From Comamonadaceae bacterium (GTDB lineage Bacteria > Pseudomonadota > Gammaproteobacteria > Burkholderiales > Burkholderiaceae_C), in NCBI GenBank assembly GCA_947479935.1, contig CANKBG010000012.1, positions 1 through 64,000 on the forward strand: 64,000 nt of DNA. The letters run 5' to 3'. The notes below the pieces were generated by a model that was given only the letters and a program-made list of their open reading frames with translations, did not search any database and was not told where the DNA came from. Made by a program: the position numbers and the translations under genes. Of this stretch, positions 26,057-39,013 are shown one piece after another; positions within the stretch are counted from its first letter, which is position 1; the number at the start of each line of letters is the position of its first letter.

Positions 26057-27306
26057 ACTTGCCTGTTTCACCCACAGTTGATGCAACACATTCGCTGTCT
26101 GCGGCCTATGTGCTTATTTTTTCAGGCATGGTGGCGGCGTTGCAAATTGGCAAACTTCCGCCTGCGTTGCCCGAATTAAGTCAGGCCTTGGGCTTGAGTC
26201 TCATGCAAGCGGGCTTCTTGTTGTCCTTGGTGCAATTGGCCGGCATGACCTTGGCATTGGCAGTGGGTTTGTCTGCCGATGGCTTTGGCTTGAAGCGAAG
26301 TATGTTGGCAGGTTTGTTGTTATTGGGTTTGGCCAGTGCCATGGGCGCTATGGCTCAAAGTACCACTTCTCTCATGTTCTGGCGAGCCGTTGAAGGCATC
26401 GGTTTTTTAGGGGTCACATTGCCCGCACCAGGACTCATTCGAAAGTTGGTTGATGAGCAACAACTGCGAAAGTTGCTGGGCTATTGGGGGGCTTACATGC
26501 CGGCTGGCACCGCACTGACCTTGCTCTTGGGGCCACTTTGGTTGCCTGAGTTTGGCTGGCGCACTTGGTGGTTGTTGTTTGCTTTTTTATCATGGGCCAT
26601 GGCATTTATTTTGTGGCGCGTCGTTCCTGTTGATCAGAAGAGGTTGATTGAATCGTCTTCACAGGCGGGCTCTGGGTTGTCGCAAAAAGTAGCCTGGCCG
26701 CAGAGATTGCGTGAAACATTGACGGCCCCTGGTCCTTGGTGGGTGGCGCTTTGCTTTGCCATGTATTCAGGTCAATGGTTGGCGGTCGTGGGATTCTTGC
26801 CTTCCATCTACACGCAAGCCGGTTTATCAGGCGCCACTTTGGGTGTTTTGACGGCCCTTGCCGCTGCCGTGAACATGGTTGGCAACATGTCTTCGGGCCG
26901 GCTTTTGCAAAAAGACATTCATCCCAGTGCCTTGATTGCATGGGGGTTCTTAGCCATGGGGGTCGGTGCAATTTTAGCTTTTTCAGAATTAACGCAGGCT
27001 TCGCCTTGGGTTCGTTATGGGGGCGTGTTGTTGTTCTCCTCTTGTGGCGGCCTGATTCCCGGTACCTTGTTTTCATTGGCTGTGCGTTTGGCGCCGCATG
27101 AGCGAAATGTCTCCACCACCGTGGGTTGGATGCAGCAAGGCTCCGCCGCGGGTCAATTCGCGGGTCCTCCTGCTGTGGCTTGGTTGGCCTCGCAAGTGGG
27201 GGGATGGCAATGGACTTGGCTTGCTACAGGCTGGTGTTGTTTGATCGGCTGGGTGTTGTCTATGATGATTGCACGTACTTTGAAATTGCACGCCCCCACG
27301 CCATGA
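26053..27306 (+). CDS. MFS transporter (CynX/NimT-like)
   Basis: The 417-residue protein has about 12 hydrophobic segments. The cytoplasmic loop between helices 2 and 3 reads LSADGFGLKRSMLAG, a typical major-facilitator signature region. Helix 5 and the inter-domain loop (WRVVPVDQKRLIESS) follow. The substrate is not evident; the overall look is of a small-anion or drug permease. It is translationally coupled to dgt and to the DUF1415 gene downstream, so the aro block reads through to at least 28785. Confidence 0.85.
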   Translation: MNLPVSPTVDATHSLSAAYVLIFSGMVAALQIGKLPPALPELSQALGLSLMQAGFLLSLVQLAGMTLALAVGLSADGFGLKRSMLAGLLLLGLASAMGAMAQSTTSLMFWRAVEGIGFLGVTLPAPGLIRKLVDEQQLRKLLGYWGAYMPAGTALTLLLGPLWLPEFGWRTWWLLFAFLSWAMAFILWRVVPVDQKRLIESSSQAGSGLSQKVAWPQRLRETLTAPGPWWVALCFAMYSGQWLAVVGFLPSIYTQAGLSGATLGVLTALAAAVNMVGNMSSGRLLQKDIHPSALIAWGFLAMGVGAILAFSELTQASPWVRYGGVLLFSSCGGLIPGTLFSLAVRLAPHERNVSTTVGWMQQGSAAGQFAGPPAVAWLASQVGGWQWTWLATGWCCLIGWVLSMMIARTLKLHAPTP

Positions 27307-27938
27307 ATCAAGCCTCTTCTTCACCGCCAAATTTGGATGTCAAACTTGTGGAACAAGATGTGGCAGGGGTGATGGTGAAAGACACCGAACGATGGCTAGA
27401 GCGTGCCGTGATTGGTTTGAATTTGTGCCCCTTTGCGAAGTCTGTTCAAGTGAAAGGGCAGGTGCATTACGCAGTCAGTGCCGCCAACCATTTAGAAACA
27501 CTTCGCGCAGATTTAAGCCATGAGTTGGAAGCGTTGGTGTCATTAGAGTCCTCCGTGCGCGACACGACTTTGTTGATCGTTCAAAACTTGTTGCAAGATT
27601 TTCACGATTACAACGACTTTTTGAATGTGGCCGATGATTGTTTGCGCGATTTAAACTTAGAGGGTGAAATTCAAATTGCCAGTTTTCATCCGCACTATCA
27701 ATTTGCGGGAACCACTGAAGACGATATCACTAATTTCACCAACCGATCGCCCTATCCCACTTTGCATTTAATTCGCGAGGCCAGCATTGACCGTGCAGTG
27801 GCTGCGTTTCCAGAAGCGGAAGCTATTTTTGAAGTCAACATGGCCACCATGACCCAGTTGGGGTTGGGCGGATGGCAAGCTTTGGAAGTGGGCGCTTCAT
27901 TGCCCCAGAATGAAACCGATGAAAAAAAATCCAGTTAA
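27303..27938 (+). CDS. DUF1415 family protein
   Basis: The 211-residue soluble protein is recognised by the DUF1415 blocks ERWLERAVIGLNLCPFA, TTLLIVQNLLQDFHDYNDFL and ASFHPHYQFAGT...ITNFTNRSPYPTLHLIRE. The conserved Cys-Pro, His-Pro-His and Asn-Arg-Ser-Pro-Tyr-Pro residues suggest a metal or ligand site, but no biochemical function is established to my knowledge. Start ATG 27303 overlaps the MFS stop. Its 3' end overlaps the following methyltransferase gene. Confidence 0.9.
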   Translation: MNQASSSPPNLDVKLVEQDVAGVMVKDTERWLERAVIGLNLCPFAKSVQVKGQVHYAVSAANHLETLRADLSHELEALVSLESSVRDTTLLIVQNLLQDFHDYNDFLNVADDCLRDLNLEGEIQIASFHPHYQFAGTTEDDITNFTNRSPYPTLHLIREASIDRAVAAFPEAEAIFEVNMATMTQLGLGGWQALEVGASLPQNETDEKKSS

Positions 27939-28785
27939 TCCAAAACAGTCAGAGGTCAAGCCGCTGGATTTGGATTTGCGTCCAGGCCAATCCATTGAAC
28001 TGCTGAAAGAGTTGCACATCCTCACACGCGAAGGCAAGATCAACCAAGACTCTCGTCGCAAGTTGAAGCAGGTGCTGCACCTGTTTCAGTTCATTGAAAA
28101 AATATTAAAAGAGTTGACCGAGGAAGATCCTGCAAAAGGTTTGACGTTGGCTGACCACGGTGCTGGCAAGTCGTATTTGGGCTTCATTGTTTACGACTTG
28201 TTTTTCAAACAGCTTTCTCAAGGCTGCATTTACGGCATTGAAACCCGCTCAGATTTGGTCGAAGCCTCACGCGCCTTGGCGCAGCGTTTGAACTTTCAGC
28301 GCATGACTTTCTTGAACACATCTGTGTCAGAGTCTTTGCAGTCAGAACTGATGCCATCCGACATAGATGTGGTTACCGCACTTCATGCTTGCGACACCGC
28401 CACCGACGATGCCATTGCGTTTGGACTGATGAAAAAAGCCCGCGCGATGGTCTTGGTGCCCTGTTGCCAGGCCGAAGTAGCCGCCCAGTTGCGTCAAAAC
28501 AAAGCCCTCAACTTGTCTCGCACCCCCTTGGCCGAACTTTGGCGCCATCCCCTGCACACCCGAGAAATAGGCAGCCAACTGACCAACGTGCTGCGCTGCC
28601 TTTACCTCGAGTCCAAAGGCTATACCGTCACCGTCACCGAACTGGTCGGCTGGGAACACAGCATGAAAAACGAACTCATCCTGGCCCGCTTCACAGGCCG
28701 TCCCAAAGCCAATGCCGCCGACCACCTCCAAGCCCTCCTGACCGAATTTGGCCTCACCCAAACCCTTGCATCGCGTTACCCTTAA
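27910..28785 (+). CDS. Class I SAM-dependent methyltransferase (Methyltransf_32-like)
   Basis: The 291-residue Rossmann-type methyltransferase has motif I as LADHGAGKSYLGFIVYDLF. The acidic post-beta2 residue is in IYGIETRSDLVEAS, and the catalytic-side motif is ALHACDTATDDAI followed by PCCQAE. This pattern is shared with the GSTCD/METTL25-type family. The target is unknown, possibly an RNA base. ATG 27910 lies inside the DUF1415 gene; ATG 27919 is an alternative. The TAA stop at 28783-28785 lies inside the left repeat of the transposase element, so the repeat may have set the present C-terminus. Confidence 0.82.
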   Translation: MKPMKKNPVNPKQSEVKPLDLDLRPGQSIELLKELHILTREGKINQDSRRKLKQVLHLFQFIEKILKELTEEDPAKGLTLADHGAGKSYLGFIVYDLFFKQLSQGCIYGIETRSDLVEASRALAQRLNFQRMTFLNTSVSESLQSELMPSDIDVVTALHACDTATDDAIAFGLMKKARAMVLVPCCQAEVAAQLRQNKALNLSRTPLAELWRHPLHTREIGSQLTNVLRCLYLESKGYTVTVTELVGWEHSMKNELILARFTGRPKANAADHLQALLTEFGLTQTLASRYP

Positions 28786-28808
28786 TTGGGGTCAGATCAA
28801 CATTAATT
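28782..28808 (+). repeat. Left REP-like repeat of the RAYT element
   Basis: This 27-nt copy begins TTAATTGGGGTCAGATCAAC and ends ATTAATT. It is the reverse complement of the right copy with one difference (C versus T at the 20th base). It overlaps the methyltransferase stop codon and lies 22 bp before the transposase ATG. Confidence 0.85.
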
Positions 28809-28830
28809 CCTTTCGGGTTAGCATTCGTGA

Positions 28831-29529
28831 ATGGCCCGTCAACCTCGCTTAGCGCTTCCCGGCTACCCGCATCATGTGATTCAGCGGGGGAATAATCGCC
28901 AGCCCATCGTGCAGGACGAGACCGATCGAAAGATGCTTTACAGCCTGTGGCTGGAGGAGTCGCAGCGGCACAAAGTGGCTGTGAACGCCTATGTTTTGCT
29001 CGACAATCACTTTCACATGTTGCTCACGCCGCCCGGCGAAGAGGCGATGTCATTGATGATGCAGTCGGTGGGACGGACGTATGTGCGCTACTTTAACAAG
29101 CGCCACAACAGAAGCGGTACGCTCTGGGAGGGGCGCTACAAATCCTCACTGATTGACTCTGAAGCCTACCTCCTAACCTGCATGTCATACATTGACTTGA
29201 ACCCGGTTAGATCAGGGCTGGCAGAGTCGGCTGAGGACTTTAACTGGTCTAGCTACAAGCACCTGATTGGCCTCAAACTGGACAAATTGGTGACGCCCCA
29301 TGCACTTTATTGGGGATTGGGTAACACGCCCTTTGCACGAGAGGCGGCCTATGCCTCATTTGTAGCGTCTGGCTTGTCTGCTTCCATTCAAAAAGATTTG
29401 ACGGAATCGGCTTTGAAAGGGCGTGTGGTGGGGCGCCCTGAATTTTTAAAGTCCTTAGAAAAGTCCACGCAACGTCAAATCCTGCCTCAAAAGGCCGGCC
29501 GACCGTTCAAAAAACCTCTGAAAAGCTAA
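28831..29529 (+). CDS. REP-associated tyrosine transposase (RAYT, IS200-like Y1 family)
   Basis: The 232-residue single-domain HUH endonuclease has a first strand reading LPGYPHHVIQRGNNRQPI. The metal-binding H60-F-H62 lies in LLDNHFHMLL. The catalytic Tyr is probably Tyr84 or Tyr87 in RTYVRYFNKRHNRSGTLWEGRYKS, the RAYT signature. SYIDLNPVRSGL and YKHL blocks follow, with a basic C-terminal tail (KAGRPFKKPLKS). RAYTs cleave and move REP sequences as single strands and are usually kept as single-copy genes. The gene appears intact. The surrounding repeats are its likely substrates. Confidence 0.93.
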   Translation: MARQPRLALPGYPHHVIQRGNNRQPIVQDETDRKMLYSLWLEESQRHKVAVNAYVLLDNHFHMLLTPPGEEAMSLMMQSVGRTYVRYFNKRHNRSGTLWEGRYKSSLIDSEAYLLTCMSYIDLNPVRSGLAESAEDFNWSSYKHLIGLKLDKLVTPHALYWGLGNTPFAREAAYASFVASGLSASIQKDLTESALKGRVVGRPEFLKSLEKSTQRQILPQKAGRPFKKPLKS

Positions 29530-29531
29530 TT

Positions 29532-29571
29532 TAGGCCCCAAATGAGCCTTAAAACAGCGATTTTTGGCCTA
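29532..29571. repeat. Imperfect inverted repeat after the RAYT gene
   Basis: TAGGCC (29532-29537) and GGCCTA (29566-29571) are complementary, with extra A/T pairing inside. A T-run follows at 29572-29576, so it could act as a weak terminator for the transposase message or be a structural part of the element. Confidence 0.45.
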
Positions 29572-29576
29572 TTTTT

Positions 29577-29595
29577 GATCTGTCCCCAATTAATT
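29577..29595 (-). repeat. Partial REP-like repeat
   Basis: GATCTGTCCCCAATTAATT matches the outer part of the right repeat (29625-29643) at 18 of 19 positions, in the same orientation, 48 bp away. It lacks the AATTAATATT portion. Confidence 0.75.
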
Positions 29596-29614
29596 GACTT
29601 TTAAAAATATCCGA

Positions 29615-29643
29615 AATTAATATTGATCTGACCCCAATTAATT
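29615..29643 (-). repeat. Right REP-like repeat of the RAYT element
   Basis: This copy reads AATTAATATTGATCTGACCC followed by CAATTAATT. It is inverted relative to the left copy. Its end lies 3 bp before the -35 box of the gltB promoter. Confidence 0.85.
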
Positions 29644-29646
29644 TTC

Positions 29647-29675
29647 TTGGCATTTTTGGTGCGATGCAATATGCT
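29647..29675 (+). promoter_or_regulatory. gltB promoter
   Basis: TTGGCA (29647-29652) and TATGCT (29670-29675) are separated by 17 nt, giving a good sigma70 promoter about 27 nt upstream of the gltB ATG. It lies immediately downstream of the right REP repeat. Confidence 0.7.
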
Positions 29676-29708
29676 CTCATTCCCGCGAAATATCTCTAGG
29701 AGTGCGCC

Positions 29709-34421
<4,713 letters not shown>

Positions 34422-34449
34422 AGCAAAAAAGAAATAACAAGGATTGATC

Positions 34450-35916
34450 ATGGGAAAAATCACTGGTTTCATGGAATTTGAGCGACTCGAAGAAGGCTAC
34501 AAGCCGGTTGACGAGCGCTTGAAAAATCACAAAGAATTCGTCCTTGTTTTGGACGACGCACAAGCCAAAGTTCAAGGCGCAAGATGCATGGACTGCGGCA
34601 CACCGTTTTGCAACAGCGGGTGCCCTGTTAACAACATCATTCCAGACTTCAACGAATTGGTTTTCCAAGGCGATTGGAAAAATGCCATCGAAGTGCTGCA
34701 CAGTACCAACAACTTCCCAGAATTCACGGGCCGCATTTGTCCCGCGCCTTGTGAAGCTGCATGCACCCTGAATGTGAACGACGATGCTGTGGGCATTAAG
34801 TCCATTGAGCACGCCATCATTGACCGTGCGTGGCAAGAGGGCTGGGTCCAACCCCGTCCTGCTGCGCACAAAACGGGCAAGAAAGTGGCCGTGGTGGGTT
34901 CAGGCCCCGCAGGCATGGCGGCGGCTCAGCAATTGGCACGCGCGGGTCACGATGTGACCTTGTTTGAAAAGAACGATCGCATCGGTGGTTTGTTGCGTTA
35001 TGGCATCCCTGATTTCAAAATGGAAAAGTCACACATCGACCGCCGTGCTGAACAGCTGGTGGCCGAAGGCGTGACCCTGAAGACCTGCGTGATGGTGGGG
35101 CAGCTGCCTGAAGGTTCCAAGGTCACCAACTGGTCGCAAGAAACCATCAGCCCCGAGCAACTCAAGAAAGAGTTCGACGCTGTGTTGCTCACCGGCGGTT
35201 CCGAGCAATCACGCGACTTGGCTGTGCCAGGCCGTGATTTGTCGGGCATTCACTTCGCTATGGAATTCTTGCCACAGCAAAACAAAGTGAACGCCGGCGA
35301 CAAACTCAAAGGCCAACTGCGCGCTGATGGTAAAAACGTCATCGTGATTGGTGGTGGCGACACCGGCAGCGATTGTGTGGGCACGTCCAACCGGCATGGC
35401 GCCAAGAGTGTCACGCAGTTTGAGGTGATGCCGCAACCGCCCGAAGAAGAAAATCGTCCCCTGACATGGCCTTACTGGCCCTTGAAGATGCGCACCAGCT
35501 CCAGCCATGAAGAAGGGTGCTCTCGAGAGTTTGCCATTTCCACCCAAGAGTTCATCGGCGAAAAAGGCAAAGTAACGGGTTTAAAAACCGTGGAAGTTGA
35601 GTTCAAAGACGGTAAATTGGTCAATGTGCCAGGCACCGAAAAAACCTACGAAGCCGATATGGTTTTGCTGGCCATGGGCTTTGTCAACCCCGTCGCAACT
35701 GTGCTGGACGCCTTTGGCGTGGACAAAGACAACCGGGGCAACGCCAAAGCCACGACGGAATTCACGGGGGGCTATGCCACCAATGTGGACAAGGTGTTTG
35801 CCGCTGGCGACATGCGTCGGGGTCAATCCTTGGTGGTTTGGGCCATTCGGGAGGGTCGTCAGGCTGCCCGGTCCATCGATGAATACTTAATGGGAACCAG
35901 CGACTTACCCCGCTAA
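34450..35916 (+). CDS. gltD: Glutamate synthase (NADPH) small subunit
   Basis: The 488-residue beta subunit takes electrons from NADPH and passes them through FAD and 4Fe-4S clusters to GltB. The N-terminal cysteine motifs are [17 protein letters not shown] and [12 protein letters not shown]-binding [17 protein letters not shown] and NADPH-binding [13 protein letters not shown] follow, ending with the FAD-contact block [21 protein letters not shown] 34450 is used; a TTG six bases upstream is less likely. A strong intrinsic terminator follows. Confidence 0.97.
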   Translation: MGKITGFMEFERLEEGYKPVDERLKNHKEFVLVLDDAQAKVQGARCMDCGTPFCNSGCPVNNIIPDFNELVFQGDWKNAIEVLHSTNNFPEFTGRICPAPCEAACTLNVNDDAVGIKSIEHAIIDRAWQEGWVQPRPAAHKTGKKVAVVGSGPAGMAAAQQLARAGHDVTLFEKNDRIGGLLRYGIPDFKMEKSHIDRRAEQLVAEGVTLKTCVMVGQLPEGSKVTNWSQETISPEQLKKEFDAVLLTGGSEQSRDLAVPGRDLSGIHFAMEFLPQQNKVNAGDKLKGQLRADGKNVIVIGGGDTGSDCVGTSNRHGAKSVTQFEVMPQPPEEENRPLTWPYWPLKMRTSSSHEEGCSREFAISTQEFIGEKGKVTGLKTVEVEFKDGKLVNVPGTEKTYEADMVLLAMGFVNPVATVLDAFGVDKDNRGNAKATTEFTGGYATNVDKVFAAGDMRRGQSLVVWAIREGRQAARSIDEYLMGTSDLPR

Positions 35917-35988
35917 AATGTCTGCAGACGGTCTGGCTTGTTCATCTTCAAAGGTTAAAAGCAGCTAGATCCGAACGCCTTACCCTCC

Positions 35989-36020
35989 AAAAGCCGGCGA
36001 ACACCGGCTTTTGTTTTTTT
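35989..36020 (+). terminator. Rho-independent terminator of gltBD
   Basis: AAAAGCCGG (35989-35997) and CCGGCTTTT (36004-36012) form a perfect 9-bp stem with a CGAACA loop, followed by G and a run of seven T. The T-run ends only 5 nt before the mlaF start codon. Confidence 0.92.
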
Positions 36021-36025
36021 CACAC

Positions 36026-36841
36026 ATGACATTACCCATCTCTCCACTGCTGGTTGAATTGAAAAACCTCAGCTTCGGCTATGGGGACCGCGTCATCCTG
36101 AACGATCTATCCTTTGGCATCCCGCGCGGCAAAGTCACAGCCCTGATGGGTGTATCGGGTGGCGGCAAAACCACCGTGCTGCGTCTCATTGGGGGGCAAT
36201 ACACGGCCCAGCAAGGGGCGTTGAATTTTGATGGTCAAGATGTGGGCCAGATGAACACTGAGCAACTCTATGCAGCCCGAAGACGCATGGGCATGTTGTT
36301 TCAATTTGGGGCTTTGTTTACCGACATGAATGTGTTTGACAACGTGGCCTTTCCACTCAGAGAACATACCCAAATGCCCGAGTCCATGGTGCGTGACATT
36401 GTGCTGATGAAGCTCGATGCTGTGGGCTTGCGCGGCGCTAGAAATTTAAAACCCTCTGAAATTTCGGGCGGTATGGGGCGGCGCGTCGCGTTGGCTCGCG
36501 CTATAGCACTCGATCCCGATCTCATGATGTACGACGAACCCTTTGCGGGTTTGGACCCTATTTCATTGGGCACCGCAGCGCGGCTCATCAGACGGTTGAA
36601 TGACAGCTTGGGCATTACCAGTGTGGTGGTTTCGCACGACGTCGATGAAACATTTCAAATTGCCGATCACGTGGTGATACTTGCCAACGGCAAAGTGGCC
36701 GCGCAAGGTACACCCGATGAGTTGCGAAAAACGACGGATCCCCTGATTCACCAGTTTGTGAATGGTCTGAGCGATGGACCCGTGCACTTTCATTACCCAG
36801 CAACTACTGTGGCTGAGGATTTTGGAGGGATTGCACAATGA
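36026..36841 (+). CDS. mlaF: Phospholipid transport ABC ATPase MlaF
   Basis: The 271-residue ATPase belongs to the Mla system that keeps the outer membrane asymmetric by moving phospholipids between membranes. Walker A is GVSGGGKTT, the signature is EISGGMGRRVALARA, Walker B is LMMYDEPFAGLDP and the switch His is in VVSHDVDE. ATG 36026 is the only start that preserves the first strand (LLVELKNLSFGYGDR). No Shine-Dalgarno sequence is present: the start sits directly after the U-tract of the gltD terminator. mlaE follows with an ATGA overlap. Confidence 0.95.
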   Translation: MTLPISPLLVELKNLSFGYGDRVILNDLSFGIPRGKVTALMGVSGGGKTTVLRLIGGQYTAQQGALNFDGQDVGQMNTEQLYAARRRMGMLFQFGALFTDMNVFDNVAFPLREHTQMPESMVRDIVLMKLDAVGLRGARNLKPSEISGGMGRRVALARAIALDPDLMMYDEPFAGLDPISLGTAARLIRRLNDSLGITSVVVSHDVDETFQIADHVVILANGKVAAQGTPDELRKTTDPLIHQFVNGLSDGPVHFHYPATTVAEDFGGIAQ

Positions 36842-37620
36842 ACATGTTGCATCCAGCAGAGCTGGGATATGTCGCGCGCAAAACGCTGGCCGATTGGGGC
36901 TATGGCGCGCGTTTGTTTGCCCAACTTGCATGGTTGTCTGGCCCCTGCTTGAAAAGATTTGGCTTGGTCCGCGATCAAGTTCATTTCTTGGGTAATTATT
37001 CCTTGGCCATCATCACAGTCTCGGGCTTGTTCGTGGGTTTTGTTCTGGGTTTGCAAGGTTATTACACCTTGCAACGGTATGGTGCGGCAGATGCCTTGGG
37101 CTTGTTGGTAGCACTCAGCTTGGTTCGCGAACTTGGCCCTGTGGTGGCTGCCCTTTTGTTTGCTGGTCGGGCTGGTGCTTCCATTACCGCTGAAATTGGA
37201 CTGATGCGCGCCGGCGAACAATTGACGGCCTTAGAGATGATGGCGGTCGATCCTAAATTACGCGTATTGGCGCCACGTTTGTGGGGTGGCATCATTGCCT
37301 TGCCTCTTCTCACGGCCGTCTTCAGTGCCGTGGGTATTTTGGGCGGTTATGCCGTGGGTGTGTTGCTCATTGGTGTGGATTCCGGCGCATTTTGGAGTCA
37401 AATGCAAAGTGGCGTCGATGTCTTTAAAGATGTCGGCAATGGCATGTTGAAAAGCGTGGTGTTTGGCATTGCCGTGACGTTCATTGCGTTGTTGCAAGGG
37501 TATGTGGCCCAGCCCACTCCGGAGGGTGTGGCTTCTGCAACCACCCGCAGTGTGGTAATTTCTTCTTTGTCTGTTTTGGGCCTGGACTTCATCCTCACTG
37601 TGATGATGTTCAGTATTTAA
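36838..37620 (+). CDS. mlaE: Phospholipid transport permease MlaE
   Basis: The 260-residue inner-membrane permease of the MlaE/YrbE family has about five hydrophobic segments. The conserved cytoplasmic coupling block EIGLMRAGEQLTALEMMAVDP is preceded by LVRELGPVVAALLFAGRAG. It forms a dimer above MlaF, with the MlaD hexamer on the periplasmic side. It is coupled to mlaF and followed 10 bp later by mlaD. Confidence 0.96.
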   Translation: MNMLHPAELGYVARKTLADWGYGARLFAQLAWLSGPCLKRFGLVRDQVHFLGNYSLAIITVSGLFVGFVLGLQGYYTLQRYGAADALGLLVALSLVRELGPVVAALLFAGRAGASITAEIGLMRAGEQLTALEMMAVDPKLRVLAPRLWGGIIALPLLTAVFSAVGILGGYAVGVLLIGVDSGAFWSQMQSGVDVFKDVGNGMLKSVVFGIAVTFIALLQGYVAQPTPEGVASATTRSVVISSLSVLGLDFILTVMMFSI

Positions 37621-37630
37621 GGAGGACGTG

Positions 37631-38113
37631 ATGCAACGTTCAAAAAATGATGTGTGGGTGGGTTTGTTTGTTTTGATTGGCGTGACAGCTGTGCTTTTCT
37701 TGGCGCTCAAATCGGCCAACTTGTTGCAATTTAGCTGGGTCAAGGACTACACCGTCACAGCCAAATTTGACAACATTGGCGGTCTTAAAAAAGGCGCCGC
37801 TGTGAAGAGTGCGGGCGTGGTGGTGGGCCGAGTGGACAACATCCAATTCGATGATGAAAGTTTTCAAGCCAAGGTGAGTTTGGCTTTGCAAAATAAGTAT
37901 GCATTTCCCAAAGACAGTTCATTGAAAATCTTAACCAGTGGCTTGCTGGGGGAGCAGTATGTGGGCATTGTGGCGGGTGCCGACGAGAAAAACTTAGTCG
38001 CAGGCGACAACATTGGATCGACGCAATCTGCTGTGGTTTTAGAGAATTTGATCAGTCAATTTTTGTACAGCAAAGCGGCTGATCCCGCAGCGCCAGCAGC
38101 AGGAAATAAATAA
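37631..38113 (+). CDS. mlaD: Phospholipid-binding MCE-domain protein MlaD
   Basis: The 160-residue protein has an N-terminal transmembrane helix (about 9-27) and one MCE domain (YTVTAKFDNIGGLKKGAAVKSAGVVVGRV, then LTSGLLGEQYVGI). It forms a hexameric ring in the inner membrane through which lipids pass. ATG 37631 follows an AAGGAGG ribosome binding site with good spacing. The TAA stop overlaps the mlaA ATG (TAATG). Confidence 0.95.
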   Translation: MQRSKNDVWVGLFVLIGVTAVLFLALKSANLLQFSWVKDYTVTAKFDNIGGLKKGAAVKSAGVVVGRVDNIQFDDESFQAKVSLALQNKYAFPKDSSLKILTSGLLGEQYVGIVAGADEKNLVAGDNIGSTQSAVVLENLISQFLYSKAADPAAPAAGNK

Positions 38114-38919
38114 TGAATTTGATCTGGCGCTCAAGTCGAACAGGCATTGTTCTGACGGCATTGGCAATTTTGCTATTGCAGGGGTGTGCATCATTAAAAG
38201 GCCCCGACCCCGCCGACCCGTTGGAGCCCTTGAACAGAAAAGTGACCGTGTTCAATGACTTGGCCGACGACGTGGTGCTCAGACCTGTGGCCGTTTTTTA
38301 TGGTGAAGTTTTACCTACCGTGGTTCGCAAAGGCATCAGCAACTTTTTCAGCAATCAAAGTGATGTGATGTCTTTCTTCAATAGTTTGGCGCAGTTGAAA
38401 TTAGAGGCTGCTTCTAAAAATGCCATGCGTGTCGGCATCAACACCACGCTCGGTATTGGCGGTGTCATTGATTGGGCCAGCGAATTTAAAATCGACAAGC
38501 ACAAGGAAGACTTTGGTCAAACCATGGCATTCTGGGGTGTCTCCTCGGGTCCTTACGTCGTGTTGCCTTTTTTTGGGCCTTCCACAGTTCGCGACAGTTT
38601 TGGCATGTATGTAGACGCCAAAACCGATATCAATCAGCAACTCAAGGACATTGGCGCACGCAACACCCTGACCATTTTGCGTCTGACCGACAAGCGTGAG
38701 CGCTATTTAAAACTGTCTGACGCCGTCAAACAGGCCTCCTTGGACCCCTACACTTTCACTCGCGATGCCTATTTGCAAAAGCGCTTGAATGATATTTACG
38801 ACGGTAACCCCCCCATGATGGATGACTTTGACGACTCGGACGAACCCGCCGCCATGGTGGCGCCTAACCAGCCTGGCCCCAAGGCGGTGCAGGACGCCAA
38901 GCCTGTGGCGCCGAAATAA
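38113..38919 (+). CDS. mlaA: Outer-membrane lipoprotein MlaA (VacJ)
   Basis: The 268-residue lipoprotein has a signal peptide ending in lipobox LLQGC, followed by the hallmark DPLEPLNRKVTVFND. The core has RKGISNFFSN, GVIDWASEFKI, DFGQTMAFWGVSSGPYVVLPFFGPSTVRD and VDAKTD. MlaA sits in the outer membrane with a porin and removes misplaced phospholipids, handing them to MlaC. The C-terminus is Pro/Ala-rich, as in many betaproteobacterial members. Having mlaA inside the mla operon is a group trait; in E. coli it is separate. Confidence 0.95.
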   Translation: MNLIWRSSRTGIVLTALAILLLQGCASLKGPDPADPLEPLNRKVTVFNDLADDVVLRPVAVFYGEVLPTVVRKGISNFFSNQSDVMSFFNSLAQLKLEAASKNAMRVGINTTLGIGGVIDWASEFKIDKHKEDFGQTMAFWGVSSGPYVVLPFFGPSTVRDSFGMYVDAKTDINQQLKDIGARNTLTILRLTDKRERYLKLSDAVKQASLDPYTFTRDAYLQKRLNDIYDGNPPMMDDFDDSDEPAAMVAPNQPGPKAVQDAKPVAPK

Positions 38920-38994
38920 TCCGGGGCCAATAACCTTGACACATTTCTGAAATGAGCTGGGTGCTTTAATCAACTTTTTCGAAGCTGACGCGTT

Positions 38995-39013
38995 AAAGAG
39001 CAATACGCTCTTT
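38995..39013. other. Hairpin in the mlaA-mlaC gap
   Basis: AAAGAGC (38995-39001) and GCTCTTT (39007-39013) form a perfect 7-bp stem with loop AATAC, 13 nt before the mlaC start. There is no T-run of terminator length. It could be a processing or regulatory stem in the 107-bp gap, the largest within the mla operon. Confidence 0.45.

Larger units (their letters stand above)
28782..29643 (+). mobile_element. RAYT/REP element: Y1 transposase gene between inverted REP-like repeats
   Basis: A transposase gene (28831-29529) is bracketed by inverted repeats at 28782-28808 and 29615-29641, identical at 26 of 27 positions, with the GGGG side outward at both ends. One further partial copy lies at 29577-29595. 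No flanking target duplication is obvious, as expected for Y1 (HUH) transposases. Other copies of the repeat lie inside the hydroxylase gene at 2509-2564. The outer limits are inferred from the repeats. Confidence 0.72.

Noticed and set aside
28831-29529. Reading the transposase as a full IS200/IS605 element with tnpB
   Set aside because: No TnpB-like gene is adjacent, and the signature (NHFHMLL, RTYVRYFNKRHNRSGTLWEGRYKS) is of the RAYT group.
38936-38941. Perfect TTGACA after mlaA
   Set aside because: The nearest -10-like TTTAAT is 23 nt away and nothing suitable lies at 17 nt.
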